This document shows positions 1 to 7,923 of a DNA stretch of 55,994 nt, one piece after another. How positions within the stretch are numbered: position 1 is the first letter of the stretch; every line of letters starts with the position of its first letter. The notes under the pieces are model-generated. The model was given only the letters and a program-made list of their open reading frames with translations. It did no database searches and was not told where the DNA came from. A program made the translations under genes and the position numbers. The stretch is taken from NCBI GenBank assembly GCA_964573885.1, contig CAZNLL010000007.1, positions 1-55,994 on the forward strand. The letters run 5' to 3'. The DNA comes from CAZNLL01 sp964573885 (GTDB lineage Bacteria; Desulfobacterota; DSM-4660; Desulfatiglandales; Desulfatiglandaceae).

Positions 1-3
1 CTG

Positions 4-1074
4 ATGGCCGCCAAAGAAGCCGCCTCAGGAGAAGCAGGGGCCGAGGGTCCGAAACAAAAGGAAAAGGAAATTCTTGTCATTGAAAAATTCTTTTCCGCCT
101 TTGATACCCTGTCCCAGAGGTTCATAGAGGCCGCAGCCAGCACCGCGTCCCTGGCGGCCCGGGCCCCGGACCGGGTGAGGGACGCCTGGGGCTTTCTGTC
201 CCGGCCGGAAAACCGTTCCAAACTCATACGGCTCCTGGTGGATATAGCGGGGGCCGTGGCCGTGGCCCTGATCCTCGGGCTGATCCTCAGGAAGTACACA
301 CCCCGGCCCAGGGAGGCACACCCCGCCTTCCCCTCGAGGCTGGCCTTTGGATTGGCGCGCATCCTCCTAAGGCTTATCCCTTACGGAGCCATCCTGGTCG
401 TCCTTTCCATCTTGTTCGGGGTCCTTCCCTCCTTCGCTCTGGGTCAGGCCCTGGTCTTTCTCCTCTTTGTGATCCTCCTGTGCTACCGGATCGCCTTCGA
501 AGTCTTCAGGGTGATCCTGGCACCGGAAGACGGGACCCTGCGGCTTCTCCCCCTTACGGACGAAAACGCCAATTACTACTGGATCTGGTTCCGGCGTTTT
601 GCAAACTACGGGGCCCTCTACTTTTTGGTGACCAGCGCCCTGGGGGCCTCCAACCTGGCCTCTCCTTCCTTTGCCTTTATCCGGGGAATTCTCCTGGTGG
701 TCTTTCCCCTGATGATCAGCATTTTTATCCTCCAGGCGGCCAGAGAGGTGCGAACCATGTACGGCCCTCCCCCCTCAGAAACGGGCACGGAACAAGACCC
801 CAGGCGGATGAAGGGCTTTGTCATCCGATACTGGCCTGTCCTGGCCATCGCCTATGCCTGGGCCATCTCCCTGTTTTTGATCTTCCAGTATGACCGGGGC
901 TTCAAATACCTGCTGGTGGCCACCGTGGAAACAGGCATTGCCGTACTGGCCCTCTTCCTGGTCCTCCGCATCCTGGACCGCATATTCAACAGGCTCTTTG
1001 CCATTAACAAACGGGTCAAGGCGCGTCTTCCGGGGCTGGAGGAAAAGACCAACCGGTACATCCAGATCTTCAGG
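4..1074 (+). CDS. MscS-family mechanosensitive channel, N-terminal part (cut by assembly gap)
   Basis: This is the N-terminal half of a MscS-type small-conductance channel whose C-terminal half resumes after the N run at 1086-2048. The first ~75 residues are polar and helical; several hydrophobic segments follow (roughly residues 78-95, 120-165, 200-250, 275-325), as in the long YbiO-like MscS proteins with extra membrane helices before the pore. Such channels open on membrane tension and release solutes on osmotic downshift. The ATG at position 4 is the first codon available, but the frame is open to the window edge, so the true start may lie outside. The family call comes from the second half; alone, this half would only be called a multi-pass membrane protein. 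Confidence 0.8.
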
Positions 1075-1084
1075 NNNNNNNNNN
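1075..1084. other. Assembly gap of ten Ns inside the mscS gene
   Basis: Ten consecutive N characters. The coding frame changes from frame 1 before the run to frame 3 after it, while both flanks encode parts of one MscS-type protein. The gap length is therefore a placeholder or the missing sequence has an undetermined length; it is not evidence of a natural frameshift. Confidence 0.97.
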
Positions 1085-1085
1085 G

Positions 1086-2048
1086 ATCCTGGATGTGGCG
1101 GTGGTGATCATCGGCCTGGGGGTGATCGCCCAATTCTGGGGCGTTCCGGTCTCCACCTTTGTGGCCTCCAGGGCCGGCACCTTGGTCATTGTCAGGGCCA
1201 TCACCATCCTTATTACCCTGGGCGTGGTGGTCGCCGTGATCGGGGTGAGCCAGTTTGTGGGCGGTTTTCTCCTCAAAGAACAGAGGGGCGGGAAGAAGAG
1301 GGAGGTCACCCAGAAGATGAAGACCCTGGTGCCCGTGGTAAAGACGGCCGTGAGGATCGCCGCCGGGTTTGTGGGGGGGATTATCATCCTGGAGAGCCTG
1401 GGGGTCAACACCACTCCCATCCTGGCCGGCGCCGGGATTATCGGCCTGGCCGTCGGCTTCGGGGCCCAGACCCTCGTCAAAGACCTCATCACCGGTCTCT
1501 TCATCCTCTTTGAAGAGAGCATCCGCGTGGGAGACTGGGCCAGCGTGGGCAATAAGGGGGGTAATGTGGAGGCCATCGGGTTGCGCACCGTCAAGTTGAG
1601 GGACCTTAACGGAAATGTGCATGTGGTTCCCAACAGCTCCATCGACGCGGTCACCAATTTGAGCAAGGAATACTCCCGGGCGGTCATGGACGTGGGTGTG
1701 GCCTACCGGGAAGACGTGGACGAGGTCATGAAGATACTCAAAGAGGTGGGGGAAGACCTGCAGAGCGATCCCGAATACGGCCTCCATATCCTGGAGCCCT
1801 TGGAGATATTCGGGCTGGATCGGTTCGAGGACTCGGCGGTGGTCATCAGGACCCGCTTCAAGACCACCCCCCTCAAGCAATGGGGCATCAGGCGGGAGTT
1901 CAACCGACGCCTCAAGAAGCGCTTTGACGCCGAGGGCATTGAGATCCCGTTCCCCCACACCACGGTGTATATGGGAGAACCCAAAAAGGGGACCGCCCCG
2001 CCCCTGGAGGTTCATATCGAGGAAGGAGAAAAGCCCTCCAAGGACTGA
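1086..2048 (+). CDS. MscS-family mechanosensitive channel, C-terminal part
   Basis: Continuation of the channel gene that begins at 4. It carries the last transmembrane helices and the conserved pore helix with its Gly/Ala-rich stretch (LAGAGIIGLAVGFGAQTLVK). The MscS beta domain follows (FEESIRVGDWASV, then a VPNSSI motif), then the C-terminal alpha/beta cytoplasmic domain ending in IPFPHTTVY, a typical MscS tail. The protein sits in the inner membrane. The codons just after the Ns (from 1086) are in frame and give sensible transmembrane sequence, so a GTG at 1095 is not a real start. Confidence 0.93.
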   Translation: MLDVAVVIIGLGVIAQFWGVPVSTFVASRAGTLVIVRAITILITLGVVVAVIGVSQFVGGFLLKEQRGGKKREVTQKMKTLVPVVKTAVRIAAGFVGGIIILESLGVNTTPILAGAGIIGLAVGFGAQTLVKDLITGLFILFEESIRVGDWASVGNKGGNVEAIGLRTVKLRDLNGNVHVVPNSSIDAVTNLSKEYSRAVMDVGVAYREDVDEVMKILKEVGEDLQSDPEYGLHILEPLEIFGLDRFEDSAVVIRTRFKTTPLKQWGIRREFNRRLKKRFDAEGIEIPFPHTTVYMGEPKKGTAPPLEVHIEEGEKPSKD

Positions 2049-2065
2049 GGCCGTCTATATGGCCG

Positions 2066-2353
2066 TCAACGCCTCCCTTCCACCCTGCCCAGCTTCCTGG
2101 TGAGGATGAAACGGACCACAAAGAACCCCGCCAGGGCAAAAAAAAGGGTGATGTGGTCAATGCGCAGGACCAGCCAGAACCCAAGCAAGGCCCCCAGAGC
2201 ACGGAATATAAAGCTTATGCCCAGCCACAACCTGGCCTTGGGTTGACCGGCCACCCGCTTCAGGGTCCACCACAGCCCTCCGAAATAGAACAGGCCGATG
2301 GCGCCTCCCCAGGCCAAGCCCACAAACCACCAGGCCATGTCAATCTTGTTCAT
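2066..2353 (-). CDS. Orphan AtpR-like small membrane protein (N-ATPase subunit family)
   Basis: 95 residues with three hydrophobic helices (about 7-27, 42-63, 68-85). The pattern FYFGGLWWTLKRV, then SFIFRALGALLGFWLVLR, then a basic C-terminus matches the AtpR family, a small subunit encoded in N-type ATP synthase operons (atpDCQRBEFAG). AtpR is thought to help membrane assembly of the rotor ring. Here no other ATPase subunit gene is in the window: downstream is the convergent mscS gene and upstream the universal stress gene on the same strand. The start ATG follows AGGGAAA. Family assignment is by sequence pattern; the function of a stand-alone copy is unknown. Confidence 0.7.
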   Translation of the reverse strand: MNKIDMAWWFVGLAWGGAIGLFYFGGLWWTLKRVAGQPKARLWLGISFIFRALGALLGFWLVLRIDHITLFFALAGFFVVRFILTRKLGRVEGRR

Positions 2354-2447
2354 TTTCCCTTTCCCTGATAATAGCCCGCCTCTGCCGGTTCACCCAGAAC
2401 CACCCATTGGCGCACCCTGCAATAAGCCCTATAATCACCAGCATGAG

Positions 2448-3323
2448 TTAGTGACATATCCACAGGGCCGTGCCTTGGATCTCCTTGAACAGGGCACTGC
2501 TCACCGAGCCCATGAACCACTTCTTCAAAAGGCCCTGACCAGCACCTCTTCGCCCCACCCCCACCACGGCAAATCGCCCCTTTTCCGCCTCTTTGAGGAT
2601 GGCCCGGGCCACGTTTCCCCCGTCAACGGCCTTGATCTCAATCCGCTCCTTTTCAACCCCGTTGCGGACGAGTTCTTCGCGGCCCTTTGAGAGGATCTCC
2701 TCTGCGCCCTGTTCCGAGGCCTCGCCCGGTTTCTCCACGGTGAAGAGGATCACCCGGTGCTCCGTCCCCGGGCCCACCATAAAGCCCACATGATCGGCCA
2801 TTCGGTAGGAGGCCTCTGAACCGTCTATGCACACGAGCACATTCCGCCTCTCCGTGTCCGGCCTGCGGCAAATCCATATAGGAAATTGGACTTTGTTTTC
2901 CAATAGATCCGCGGTCACACTCTCGTCAAAGGCCTCCTCCAGCCAGGACAGGCCCCGCCGGCCCAGGACCACGGCATCGTAGAGGCCCTGTTCCGCTTCC
3001 TGAATGATGTCCATGACCTTTGAAAACTTGCGGGTCTGGAATTTGGCATCCACCGCTTCCCTGGCAAATCCCCGCTGGATCAGCTCTTTTCTGGCCCCTT
3101 CCAGGGCCTTTCGGCCCTTGATCTCATACTGTTTGGCCTGCTCTTCGCTCTGGCTGACATTGTCGTAGGTGCGTTCCCCCTCCCACAGGGGCGGGGGCTT
3201 GGGGGCCGTATAAAAGAGGGTGAGCCTCAGGCCCGTCTTGTCCGGGAAAAAGCGGCCCACAAACCGAACCCCGTAGAGCGCGCTCTGCTGTTCGCTCACG
3301 GTAACCAGCAAATGTCTGTCCAT
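2448..3323 (-). CDS. Universal stress protein, tandem UspA domains
   Basis: 291 residues made of two UspA-type alpha/beta domains (about 1-148 and 152-291). The first starts HLLVTVSEQQSA, the second NVLVCIDGSEASYR, where Usp domains carry the nucleotide-binding Asp. The usual ATP-loop pattern G-x2-G-x9-G-(S/T) is imperfect: domain 1 reads GRRGLSWLEEAFDES, and domain 2 reads GRRG followed by a longer spacer to MGS. Nucleotide binding is therefore possible in domain 2 and doubtful in domain 1. Usp proteins are cytoplasmic stress and energy-state responders. The start ATG has a GGGAGG ribosome site. It lies ~95 bp upstream of the AtpR-like gene and ~50 bp downstream of the CBS-ACT gene on the same strand, so the three may be co-transcribed. 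Confidence 0.92.
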   Translation of the reverse strand: MDRHLLVTVSEQQSALYGVRFVGRFFPDKTGLRLTLFYTAPKPPPLWEGERTYDNVSQSEEQAKQYEIKGRKALEGARKELIQRGFAREAVDAKFQTRKFSKVMDIIQEAEQGLYDAVVLGRRGLSWLEEAFDESVTADLLENKVQFPIWICRRPDTERRNVLVCIDGSEASYRMADHVGFMVGPGTEHRVILFTVEKPGEASEQGAEEILSKGREELVRNGVEKERIEIKAVDGGNVARAILKEAEKGRFAVVGVGRRGAGQGLLKKWFMGSVSSALFKEIQGTALWICH

Positions 3324-3376
3324 GCCTCAGCCTCCCGCCTTCTTGATAAGGGTCACACCCTGGAAAAATCAGGACC

Positions 3377-4057
3377 CTAATAGATCTCCCTCTTGTTCTC
3401 CCGGTGGTCCACCATGTAGAGGAGCTTCACCTGCTTGCCCATCTCCTCCTTAAGGGCCTGGAGCTTGTCCCGATCGATCTCGTACATGCGGATATAGACC
3501 CGCCGATACCCGGGCGGCACTCCTTGTTCATAGGTCCCCAGGATGCTGACCATTCGGCCTCCGTATTTGCGGACAATGTCACTCACCTCCTTGATGGATC
3601 CGGGCCGGTCCTCGACCTCAAAGGCGAATTGAATTCCCCGTTTACCCACCCCAGTCAGCGATATGAGGACCTTGAAGAGGTCCGCCTTGCTGATGACGCC
3701 CACCACCTTTCCCTCCGGGTCCAGGACCGGGGCCCCGGATATCCTTTTCTCCAGGAGGATGTCCGCGGCCTCTTCCACTGTAGCGTCCACGGCAACGGTG
3801 ACGGGATCTTTGGTCATAATCTCACTGACCTTGATCTTGGAAACCAGGTAGAGGATCTCGTGGATATCCAGGGTGGTGGCATCGGAGGCGGAGGCTTCCT
3901 TGATGTCCCGGTCTGTGACAATCCCCACAAGCCTGTCCTTTTTCATCACCGGTAGCATGCTCACCTTGTGTTCCTTGAGAGCCCTTGCCGCCTTGTCCAT
4001 GGAATCATTTTCATCAATGGTCACCACATCCTTACTCATCCAGTTTTTGACTAACAT
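3377..4057 (-). CDS. CBS-pair and ACT domain protein (AcuB-like)
   Basis: 226 residues. Two CBS domains (about 5-60, starting WMSKDVVTIDEND, and 75-130, starting EIMTKDPVTV) are followed by an ACT domain (about 140-215, FEVEDRPGSIKEVSDIV). This order matches AcuB-type proteins, which sense adenine nucleotides through CBS and a small ligand, often an amino acid, through ACT. The target here is unknown. I place the start at the ATG at 4057 because GGGAGGG sits six bases before it; a GTG two codons upstream (4063) is less well spaced. It heads a minus-strand group with the universal stress gene and diverges from dsbD. Confidence 0.9.
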   Translation of the reverse strand: MLVKNWMSKDVVTIDENDSMDKAARALKEHKVSMLPVMKKDRLVGIVTDRDIKEASASDATTLDIHEILYLVSKIKVSEIMTKDPVTVAVDATVEEAADILLEKRISGAPVLDPEGKVVGVISKADLFKVLISLTGVGKRGIQFAFEVEDRPGSIKEVSDIVRKYGGRMVSILGTYEQGVPPGYRRVYIRMYEIDRDKLQALKEEMGKQVKLLYMVDHRENKREIY

Positions 4058-4292
4058 GGCCACCCTCCCTTGTTTCCACCCGGATCAGGTGCTCTAACCT
4101 GTCCCGGTATTTTAAGGTAATCTGCCCTCTTCGTGCTTCCTCTCCAGGGCGCCGGCCCGAGGGCGGCGACGGCCCCCTGGTAGTTATTCAAGCCCTGGTA
4201 GCTTACCCAATGAAGGCCCAAAAGACAAGGCCCCAGGAGCCTGGTGATCTCCCTTCTTGCCAAGCCACGGGGGATGAAGGTAGACTTGTTAA

Positions 4293-6032
4293 ATGGTAAA
4301 CAAACCCTTTGTTGGGCCCATAATCGCCCTCTTTCTCCTGATCTTTTCTCCCCCTGTCTCCGGCCTCTCCTGGGCGGCCACGGCCACCGTGGAGGTGGTC
4401 CACTCCCAGGACCGGTATGCTCCAGGCGGGTCTTATCCCCTGGCCTTCAGGCTCCACATCAAAGACCCCTGGTATATCCACGGCACCGGGGCGGATGAGC
4501 CCTTTCCCACATCTCTTTCCTTTTCCACTCCCCCGGGGATCACCCTGCAGGAGATCCGGTTCCCACCGGCCCGGAAAAAGAAGTTCCCCTATAACCGGAA
4601 AACGGTGGAGGTCTTTTCCGGGGACATTCCGGTCAAGGCCCGCCTGGTGGTGGCCCGTGACGCCAGCCCGGGAACACACACCATAGAGGGGCTTTTCTCC
4701 TACCAGCCCTGCTCGGCCCAGGCCTGCCTTCCCCCCGAAAAGCTCCCCTTTACCCTGTCCCTTGGGGTAGGGCCCCATGGGGAGGCTGATCGGGCCCTGA
4801 ATGAGGCCTTGCTTGAATCCTCCCCGGGCGCTTCCGGCGGTACATCGCTTTTCTTCACCCTTCTCGCCCTGTTTTTGGGGGGTCTTGCCCTCAATCTCAC
4901 CCCCTGCATCTACCCCCTCATTCCCATCACCGTCTCCTATTTTGGGGGCACAGGGCAAAGATCGGGAGGGCAAAGGGTGGTCCACGGCCTCCTCTATATG
5001 ACAGGGCTGGCCTTGACCAACGCCTTTCTGGGGGTGACGGCCAGCCTCTCCGGGGGAATCCTCGGTTCGGCCCTCCAGCACCCGGCGGTCCTCCTGGGTG
5101 TGGCGGGCATCCTCGTCTGGCTGGGGCTGAGTTTTTTCGGCCTTTGGGAACTGACCCTCCCCTCGTGGGTCATGAGGGGGGCCTCAAGGAATGTCGGCGG
5201 GTACCCGGGGACCTTTGCCATGGGCCTCACGCTGGGCATTGTCGCCGCCCCCTGCCTGGGGCCTTTCATCCTGGGCCTCCTCACCTTTGTGGGGCAGAAG
5301 GGGGACCCGGTTCTGGGCTTTCTCTATTTTTTGGTCCTCAGCCTGGGTCTGGGCCTTCCCTTGGCCTTGCTGGCCGTGTTTTCAGGGGCGATCCACCGGC
5401 TCCCCCGCTCCGGGGAATGGATGGTATGGATCCGCAAGGGGCTTGGGTGGGTCCTCATCGGCATGGCCGGGTACATGGTAGAGCCCCTGATCCCCGGGAC
5501 CTTTGCAAAAGCCCTGGTTTTTGCCGCCATTGCGGGAGCTGCGGGGCTCCATCTGGGCTGGATGGATAAGAGCCGAAGCTCCTGGCGCGTCTATGGCTAT
5601 GTCAAGAAAGGGGTGGGGTCAGCCCTCATCATAGGGGCCCTGGTCTTTTTGTTCGCCGGCCAGGGTCGGGATAAGGGGATCTCCTGGATCCCTTATGACC
5701 GGACCCTGGTTCTCAAGGCGGCCGCCCAGGGCAAGCCGGTCATGCTCGATTTCTACGCAGACTGGTGCAGGCCATGCCGGGCCATGGACCAGGAGGTGTT
5801 CACGGATCCGGAGGTGATCCAGATGAGCAGGCACTTTGTGACCCTGCGGGCCGACCTCACACGCCGGCAGCCCTGGCAGCGGGAGCTGCGGGAGCGCCAT
5901 GAGCTCAGGGGGGTGCCCACCCTGGTATTCTTGGACCGGCACGGAGTGGAGAAACGGAGGCTCAGGATCGAATCCTTTGTGGGGAAAAAGAAGGTCCTGT
6001 CCAAGATGAAGCAGGCCCTGGAAGGCCCCTGA
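4293..6032 (+). CDS. dsbD: Thiol:disulfide interchange protein DsbD
   Basis: 579 residues with the full three-part DsbD layout. A signal peptide (1-~28) precedes a periplasmic alpha domain with the redox Cys pair C140/C145 (YQPCSAQAC). An eight-helix membrane domain from ~185 carries the two conserved electron-relay cysteines (LNLTPCIYP and IVAAPCLGP). A C-terminal thioredoxin domain has DFYADWCRPCRAMDQ. DsbD moves electrons from cytoplasmic thioredoxin across the inner membrane to periplasmic thiol proteins, for example in cytochrome c maturation or DsbC reduction. No ccm or dsb partner is adjacent. The ribosome site is weak (GAAGG about 14 bases before the ATG). Transcribed away from the CBS-ACT gene. 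Confidence 0.95.
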   Translation: MVNKPFVGPIIALFLLIFSPPVSGLSWAATATVEVVHSQDRYAPGGSYPLAFRLHIKDPWYIHGTGADEPFPTSLSFSTPPGITLQEIRFPPARKKKFPYNRKTVEVFSGDIPVKARLVVARDASPGTHTIEGLFSYQPCSAQACLPPEKLPFTLSLGVGPHGEADRALNEALLESSPGASGGTSLFFTLLALFLGGLALNLTPCIYPLIPITVSYFGGTGQRSGGQRVVHGLLYMTGLALTNAFLGVTASLSGGILGSALQHPAVLLGVAGILVWLGLSFFGLWELTLPSWVMRGASRNVGGYPGTFAMGLTLGIVAAPCLGPFILGLLTFVGQKGDPVLGFLYFLVLSLGLGLPLALLAVFSGAIHRLPRSGEWMVWIRKGLGWVLIGMAGYMVEPLIPGTFAKALVFAAIAGAAGLHLGWMDKSRSSWRVYGYVKKGVGSALIIGALVFLFAGQGRDKGISWIPYDRTLVLKAAAQGKPVMLDFYADWCRPCRAMDQEVFTDPEVIQMSRHFVTLRADLTRRQPWQRELRERHELRGVPTLVFLDRHGVEKRRLRIESFVGKKKVLSKMKQALEGP

Positions 6033-6156
6033 AAGGCCGCCCCTCGCCGTCCCATCCGGCCGATTTCGGTCTTGTCAACACCGGCGGGATGGTCTACAAG
6101 TCTCTCAAGCAGGAAGGCCTATACCGGTTTCTCCCGCAGACTTTGGAGGTTAAGAG

Positions 6157-6738
6157 GTGGAAAAGCCCGTTTTTGTGATTATCGACATGGTCAAAGACAG
6201 TTTCAGGCAGGAGGAGCACCTGGCCATCACCCCCCATGCAAAAAAGATCATAGCCCCCATCAACCGCCTCGTTGGTGTTTTCAGGGAAAACAACTGGCCC
6301 GTGGTGTTTTCCACGGACGCCTTTCATGAAGACGACTTTATCTTTAAGGGTCGAATGAAGCCCCATTCTCTGGCCGGGACCGAAGGGGCCGAGGTCATTG
6401 ATGAGTTGGACCGGCGGGAAGAAGACCTGTGGCTTCCAAAGCCCCGGTTTTCCGCCTTTTTTCAGACCGGCTTTGAGGTATGGTTGAAAGAAAGGGGGAT
6501 CACCCTTTGTGCGGTTGCGGGCATCACCACCAATGTCTGTGTCCTGAGCACAGTGATGGACGCCCTGTCGTGGGATTTCAAGGTGGTGTTGCTGGAGGAT
6601 TGTACCGCCGCCATCTCCGAAGAAATCCACAGGAAGACCTTGGATCTCTACCGCAAAAACGCCCTTTACCCCCTGTTCAGGGTGGCCACCTCATCCCAGC
6701 TTGCCAAAGACCTGGTCGCCCCAAAAGGAACCGCCTAG
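6157..6738 (+). CDS. Cysteine hydrolase, isochorismatase/nicotinamidase fold
   Basis: 193 residues with the catalytic triad of the family: D10 (FVIIDMVKD), K95 (LPKPRFSAF) and C128 (GITTNVCVL), with the characteristic VAGITTNVCV strand-turn. These enzymes hydrolyse amide or ester bonds of small molecules (nicotinamide, isochorismate, N-carbamoyl compounds); the substrate cannot be told from the sequence. The start is a GTG with GGAGG about eight bases upstream. It follows dsbD by 124 bp and converges on the acyl-CoA dehydrogenase pair, whose last stop lies only a few bases beyond its own. Confidence 0.9.
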   Translation: MEKPVFVIIDMVKDSFRQEEHLAITPHAKKIIAPINRLVGVFRENNWPVVFSTDAFHEDDFIFKGRMKPHSLAGTEGAEVIDELDRREEDLWLPKPRFSAFFQTGFEVWLKERGITLCAVAGITTNVCVLSTVMDALSWDFKVVLLEDCTAAISEEIHRKTLDLYRKNALYPLFRVATSSQLAKDLVAPKGTA

Positions 6739-6745
6739 AGGCTGC

Positions 6746-7876
6746 CTAGAGATCAAGGGCGTCCGCCACAATGCCCCTGTGGTAGTCCCCGTTTCCGAAC
6801 GACACTTCCAGCCTTTTTGCATTCCTGGTATAGAGATGGAGGTCGAACTCCTCTGTAAACCCGATCCCCCCGGTCACCTGGTGTGCCATCTTTGTCACAT
6901 CCTTAAAGGCCTCCCCGCACCAGGCCTTGGCAATAGAGGCCTCTTTACGACACGCCATTCCCTCACTGAGCATCCAGGCCGCATAATGGGCCGCGTGCCT
7001 GGCGGTTTCCGCCTTCGCAAACATATCCACGCACATATGCTGAACAACCTGGAATGCGGACAGGGGTCTTCCAAACTGGATCCTTTGGTTCACATGCCCG
7101 AAGCACAGATCCAGTACCTTGTCCATACCTCCCACGCATTCACAACTCAAGGCGGCGGCAATTTGTGGCCACACCGCTTTTATGTATTGCCAGCCCTTCC
7201 CGACCTCTCCCACAACCCGATCCGGTGGAACCTCCACCTCCTGGCAGCGAACCACACACTCGGTCCCAAGGCCTGTAACGGTCTTAAGGGGCACCGTATC
7301 CACTCCCTGGCTGTGTCGGCCCACAAGAAAGAGGGTGACCCCCTCACCGGTCTCAGAGGGGGTTTTGGCCGCACAGATGAAATGATCAGCCACGTGTGCG
7401 TAAGGCACATAGTATGCGGATCCCTCCAGCCGATAGCCTCCCGGAAAAGCTTCGGCCACCAGGCCTGTATGGTCCCATCCGTAAAGGCCGCTTTTCCCCG
7501 CCAGGGCCAGGGTGACAATAGAGTCCCCGGCTGCGATGTGAGGCAGGTATTCCTCCTTTATCTCCGGCGAGGCCCAATCCTGGAGCAAAAGCCCGCTTAC
7601 CACCACGGTGGTGAAAAAGGGCGTGGGTACGGCCGCAGCCCCAAGGGCCTCCTGGATCACCCCGAGTTGGAGAAAAGGACCGTCATATCCCCCGTAGTCT
7701 TGGCTGAAGGGCAATCCCATCCATCCCAGTTGCCCCATCTTCTCCCACATTTCAGGGGAGTAGCCCTTTTCATCCTCATAAAGGGCCCTCACCACACGGG
7801 CAGGGGCCTCCTTTTCAAGGAATTTTTTTGCTGAAACCATCAGCATTCTTTCTTCTTCATCAAAATGAAAATCCAT
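6746..7876 (-). CDS. Acyl-CoA dehydrogenase, probable non-catalytic partner subunit
   Basis: 376 residues with the acyl-CoA dehydrogenase fold: N-terminal helical domain (FHFDEEERMLMVSAKKFLEKEAP), middle beta domain (~110-220) and C-terminal four-helix FAD domain with FGRPLSAFQVVQH. I cannot find the catalytic Glu at either usual place: no YEG/T motif near the C-terminus (the region reads RLEVSFGNGDYHRGIVA) and no L-D-x-E-R motif in helix G. With the next gene upstream, 48 bp away on the same strand, it resembles the paired subunits of heteromeric acyl-CoA dehydrogenases known from steroid side-chain degradation. Start 7876 is chosen because GAGGGGAG lies just before the ATG; the frame is open further upstream but not conserved. 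The substrate is unknown. Confidence 0.9.
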   Translation of the reverse strand: MDFHFDEEERMLMVSAKKFLEKEAPARVVRALYEDEKGYSPEMWEKMGQLGWMGLPFSQDYGGYDGPFLQLGVIQEALGAAAVPTPFFTTVVVSGLLLQDWASPEIKEEYLPHIAAGDSIVTLALAGKSGLYGWDHTGLVAEAFPGGYRLEGSAYYVPYAHVADHFICAAKTPSETGEGVTLFLVGRHSQGVDTVPLKTVTGLGTECVVRCQEVEVPPDRVVGEVGKGWQYIKAVWPQIAAALSCECVGGMDKVLDLCFGHVNQRIQFGRPLSAFQVVQHMCVDMFAKAETARHAAHYAAWMLSEGMACRKEASIAKAWCGEAFKDVTKMAHQVTGGIGFTEEFDLHLYTRNAKRLEVSFGNGDYHRGIVADALDL

Positions 7877-7923
7877 GAAATACTCCCCTCTGACCTGACT
7901 CCCGGAGGTCGCCGGCCCGCTGT

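Noticed and set aside
852..2015. 387-codon minus-strand open frame opposite mscS
   Set aside because: His/Asp/Gly-rich sequence without family features, antisense to conserved MscS motifs and running through the N gap; an effect of GC-rich codon use.
2066..2353. Part of an N-ATPase operon
   Set aside because: No other ATP synthase subunit gene is present on either side; only the single AtpR-like gene is supported.
4203..5081. 292-codon minus-strand open frame opposite dsbD
   Set aside because: Gly/Lys-rich low-complexity translation, antisense to clear DsbD domains.
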